From: Acidovorax sp. DW039
GTDB lineage: Bacteria > Pseudomonadota > Gammaproteobacteria > Burkholderiales > Burkholderiaceae_C
Assembly (NCBI RefSeq): GCF_037101375.1
Contig: NZ_AP029019.1
Span: 4,219,501 to 4,283,500 of the forward strand
Direction of reading: 5' to 3'
DNA length: 64,000 nt
A model generated the notes under the pieces. It was not told the origin of the DNA. It ran no database searches and worked only from the letters and a program-made list of their open reading frames with translations. Shown piece by piece: positions 62,599 to 64,000 of this stretch. The number at the start of each line of letters is the position of its first letter. Position 1 is the stretch's first letter. Made by a program: the position numbers and the translations under genes.

Positions 62599-64000
62599 AT
62601 GACTCGCCGCACCTACGACTCTCTGCGCAGCGCCCGCTGGTTTGCCCCAGACGACCTGCGCTCTTTTGGCCACCGCTCCCGCATCATGCAAATGGGCTAC
62701 GCGCCCGAGGACTGGGTGGGCAAGCCCATCATTGCCATCGTCAACACATGGTCTGACATCAACCCCTGCCACGGCCACTTCAAGCAACGGGTGGAAGACG
62801 TGAAGCGCGGCATCTTGCAGGCGGGGGGCTTCCCCATCGAGCTGCCCGCCATCTCGCTGGCCGAGGCCTTCGTCAAGCCCACCACCATGCTCTACCGCAA
62901 CATGCTGGCGATGGAGACCGAAGAGCTGCTGCGCAGTCACCCCGTGGACGGCGCGGTGCTGATGGGCGGCTGCGACAAGACCGGCCCCGGCCTGCTGATG
63001 GGTGCGATGAGCGCAGGCCTGCCCTGCATCTTTGTGCCCGCAGGCCCCATGCTGCGCGGCAACTACAACGGGCAAATCCTGGGCTCAGGCTCGGACGCCT
63101 GGAAGCTGTGGGACGAGCGCCGCGCAGGCAACCTGAGCAAGACCGAATGGCTGGGCGTAGAAGCAGGCATTGCCCGCAGCCATGGCACCTGCATGACCAT
63201 GGGCACCGCCGCCACCATGACGGCGATTGCCGAGGCCATTGGCATGACGCTGCCGGGTGCTTCGTCCATCCCCGCGCCCGACGCCAACCATGTGCGCATG
63301 AGCGCTGAAAGCGGCCGCCGCATTGTCGAGATGGTGTGGGAAGACCAGACACCCGCCCGCCTGCTCAGCCGCGAGTCCTTCCTCAACGGCATCAACGTGG
63401 CCATGGCGGTGGGCTGCTCCACCAACGCCATCGTGCACCTGGTGGCCATGTCGCGCCGTGCCGGTGCACACTGCGCCGTGACGCTGGACGACTTTGACGC
63501 CGCCAGCCGCCGCGTGCCCGTGCTGGCCAATGTGCGCCCCAGCGGTGACACGTATCTGATGGAAGACTTTTATTACGCGGGCGGCCTGCTGGGCCTGATG
63601 TCGCGCATGCGCGAGCACCTGCATTTGGGCGCTGCCACCGTCACAGGCAAACCGCTGGGCGAGAACATCGAAGGCGCCAAGGTGTTCAACGACGACGTGA
63701 TCCGCACCACCGAAACCGCCATCTACGCCGAGGGCGCGCTGGCCGTGCTGCGCGGCAACATCGCCCCCAATGGCGCGGTCATCAAGCCCAGCGCCTGCGC
63801 CCCGCACCTGCAGCAGCACACCGGCCCGGCGCTGGTGTTTGACGACTACGCCACCATGAAAGCCGCGGTGGAAGACCCCGACCTGGACGTGACGGCCGAG
63901 CACATCATGGTGCTGCGCAACGCAGGCCCCCAGGGCGGCCCCGGCATGCCCGAATGGGGCATGTTGCCCATCCCCACCAAGCTGGTCAAACAAGGCGTAC
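62599..64000 (+). CDS. IlvD/Edd family dehydratase, aldonate (L-arabinonate-like) type; 3' end cut
   Basis: 467 residues visible of about 570-590, cut by the window end. An iron-sulfur dehydratase: the three cluster cysteines are C57 (NTWSDINPCHGHF), C125 (MGGCDKTGPG) and C198 (SHGTCMTMGTAATM). Other conserved features are ESFLNGINVAMAVGCSTN and GPQGGPGMPEWGM. Overall resemblance is to sugar-acid dehydratases such as L-arabinonate or xylonate dehydratase rather than to dihydroxy-acid dehydratase, but subfamily assignment is tentative. The start is ATG 62599 or 62590; neither has a clear ribosome site. Under the divergent GntR regulator. Confidence 0.88.
   Translation, partial: MTRRTYDSLRSARWFAPDDLRSFGHRSRIMQMGYAPEDWVGKPIIAIVNTWSDINPCHGHFKQRVEDVKRGILQAGGFPIELPAISLAEAFVKPTTMLYRNMLAMETEELLRSHPVDGAVLMGGCDKTGPGLLMGAMSAGLPCIFVPAGPMLRGNYNGQILGSGSDAWKLWDERRAGNLSKTEWLGVEAGIARSHGTCMTMGTAATMTAIAEAIGMTLPGASSIPAPDANHVRMSAESGRRIVEMVWEDQTPARLLSRESFLNGINVAMAVGCSTNAIVHLVAMSRRAGAHCAVTLDDFDAASRRVPVLANVRPSGDTYLMEDFYYAGGLLGLMSRMREHLHLGAATVTGKPLGENIEGAKVFNDDVIRTTETAIYAEGALAVLRGNIAPNGAVIKPSACAPHLQQHTGPALVFDDYATMKAAVEDPDLDVTAEHIMVLRNAGPQGGPGMPEWGMLPIPTKLVKQGV

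Overview
The window reads as a high-GC chromosomal segment of a betaproteobacterium, most likely a member of the Comamonadaceae close to Acidovorax. This is inferred from protein families (a Bug-type periplasmic receptor, two Leu/Ile/Val-type binding proteins, a hemE-priA neighbourhood, PldA with the N-terminal extension usual in betaproteobacteria) and from short dispersed repeats of the GCTATC...GCGCTT...AAGCGCTAGAG type. No rRNA, tRNA, CRISPR array, prophage or transposase gene was recognised.

Layout. 1-8410: a MocR-type regulator (cut by the window start) diverges from a ten-gene co-directional chain: LysE exporter, EamA exporter, DHCW cupin, aminotransferase, glutathione S-transferase, two tandem PhzF paralogs, a glyoxalase-like protein and a threonine-dehydratase-like PLP enzyme. 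Four of the junctions are 4-nt overlaps, so it looks like one amino-acid export and modification unit. 8495-15114: lipoprotein, histidine phosphatase, a MarR regulator diverging from a Bug receptor plus sulfatase pair, then cupin, DMT exporter and AraC regulator. 15115-16139: a gene-free kilobase built from a large inverted repeat around an 8-bp tandem repeat. 16140-20316: DUF2946, TonB receptor and PepSY membrane protein (metal uptake). 20719-26114: chemoreceptor, a DGPF protein with its ECF42-type sigma factor, creatininase family amidase, AlaX. 26250-38175: DUF748 giant, ScsB/DsbD-like reductase, amino-acid binding protein, redoxin, CoA-binding protein, TerC region and an NhaR-like LysR regulator.

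38176-45032 is the most remarkable part. Five degenerate repeat units of about 300-330 bp, each with a perfect TTATCCACA DnaA box at a constant distance (103-105 nt) from a conserved AT-rich motif, flank an MFS gene and hemE and lie just upstream of priA. Two units also carry a perfect IHF consensus. This resembles a DnaA-titration, DARS-like or origin-like element.

45317-64000: cupin, gamma-glutamyltransferase, AEC transporter, second amino-acid binding protein, Rep helicase, a small secreted protein and PldA, universal stress protein, Tgt, diguanylate cyclase, MHS-type MFS transporter, TIGR01777 epimerase, a membrane protein, and a GntR regulator diverging from an IlvD/Edd (aldonate) dehydratase that runs off the window.

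Dispersed elements: a 112-bp near-palindromic element occurs three times (after the DUF748 gene, the MFS gene and tgt). A shorter palindromic repeat occurs between genes and also inside four coding sequences, including priA and two signal-peptide regions. A 269-bp nested inverted repeat sits between the universal stress gene and tgt.
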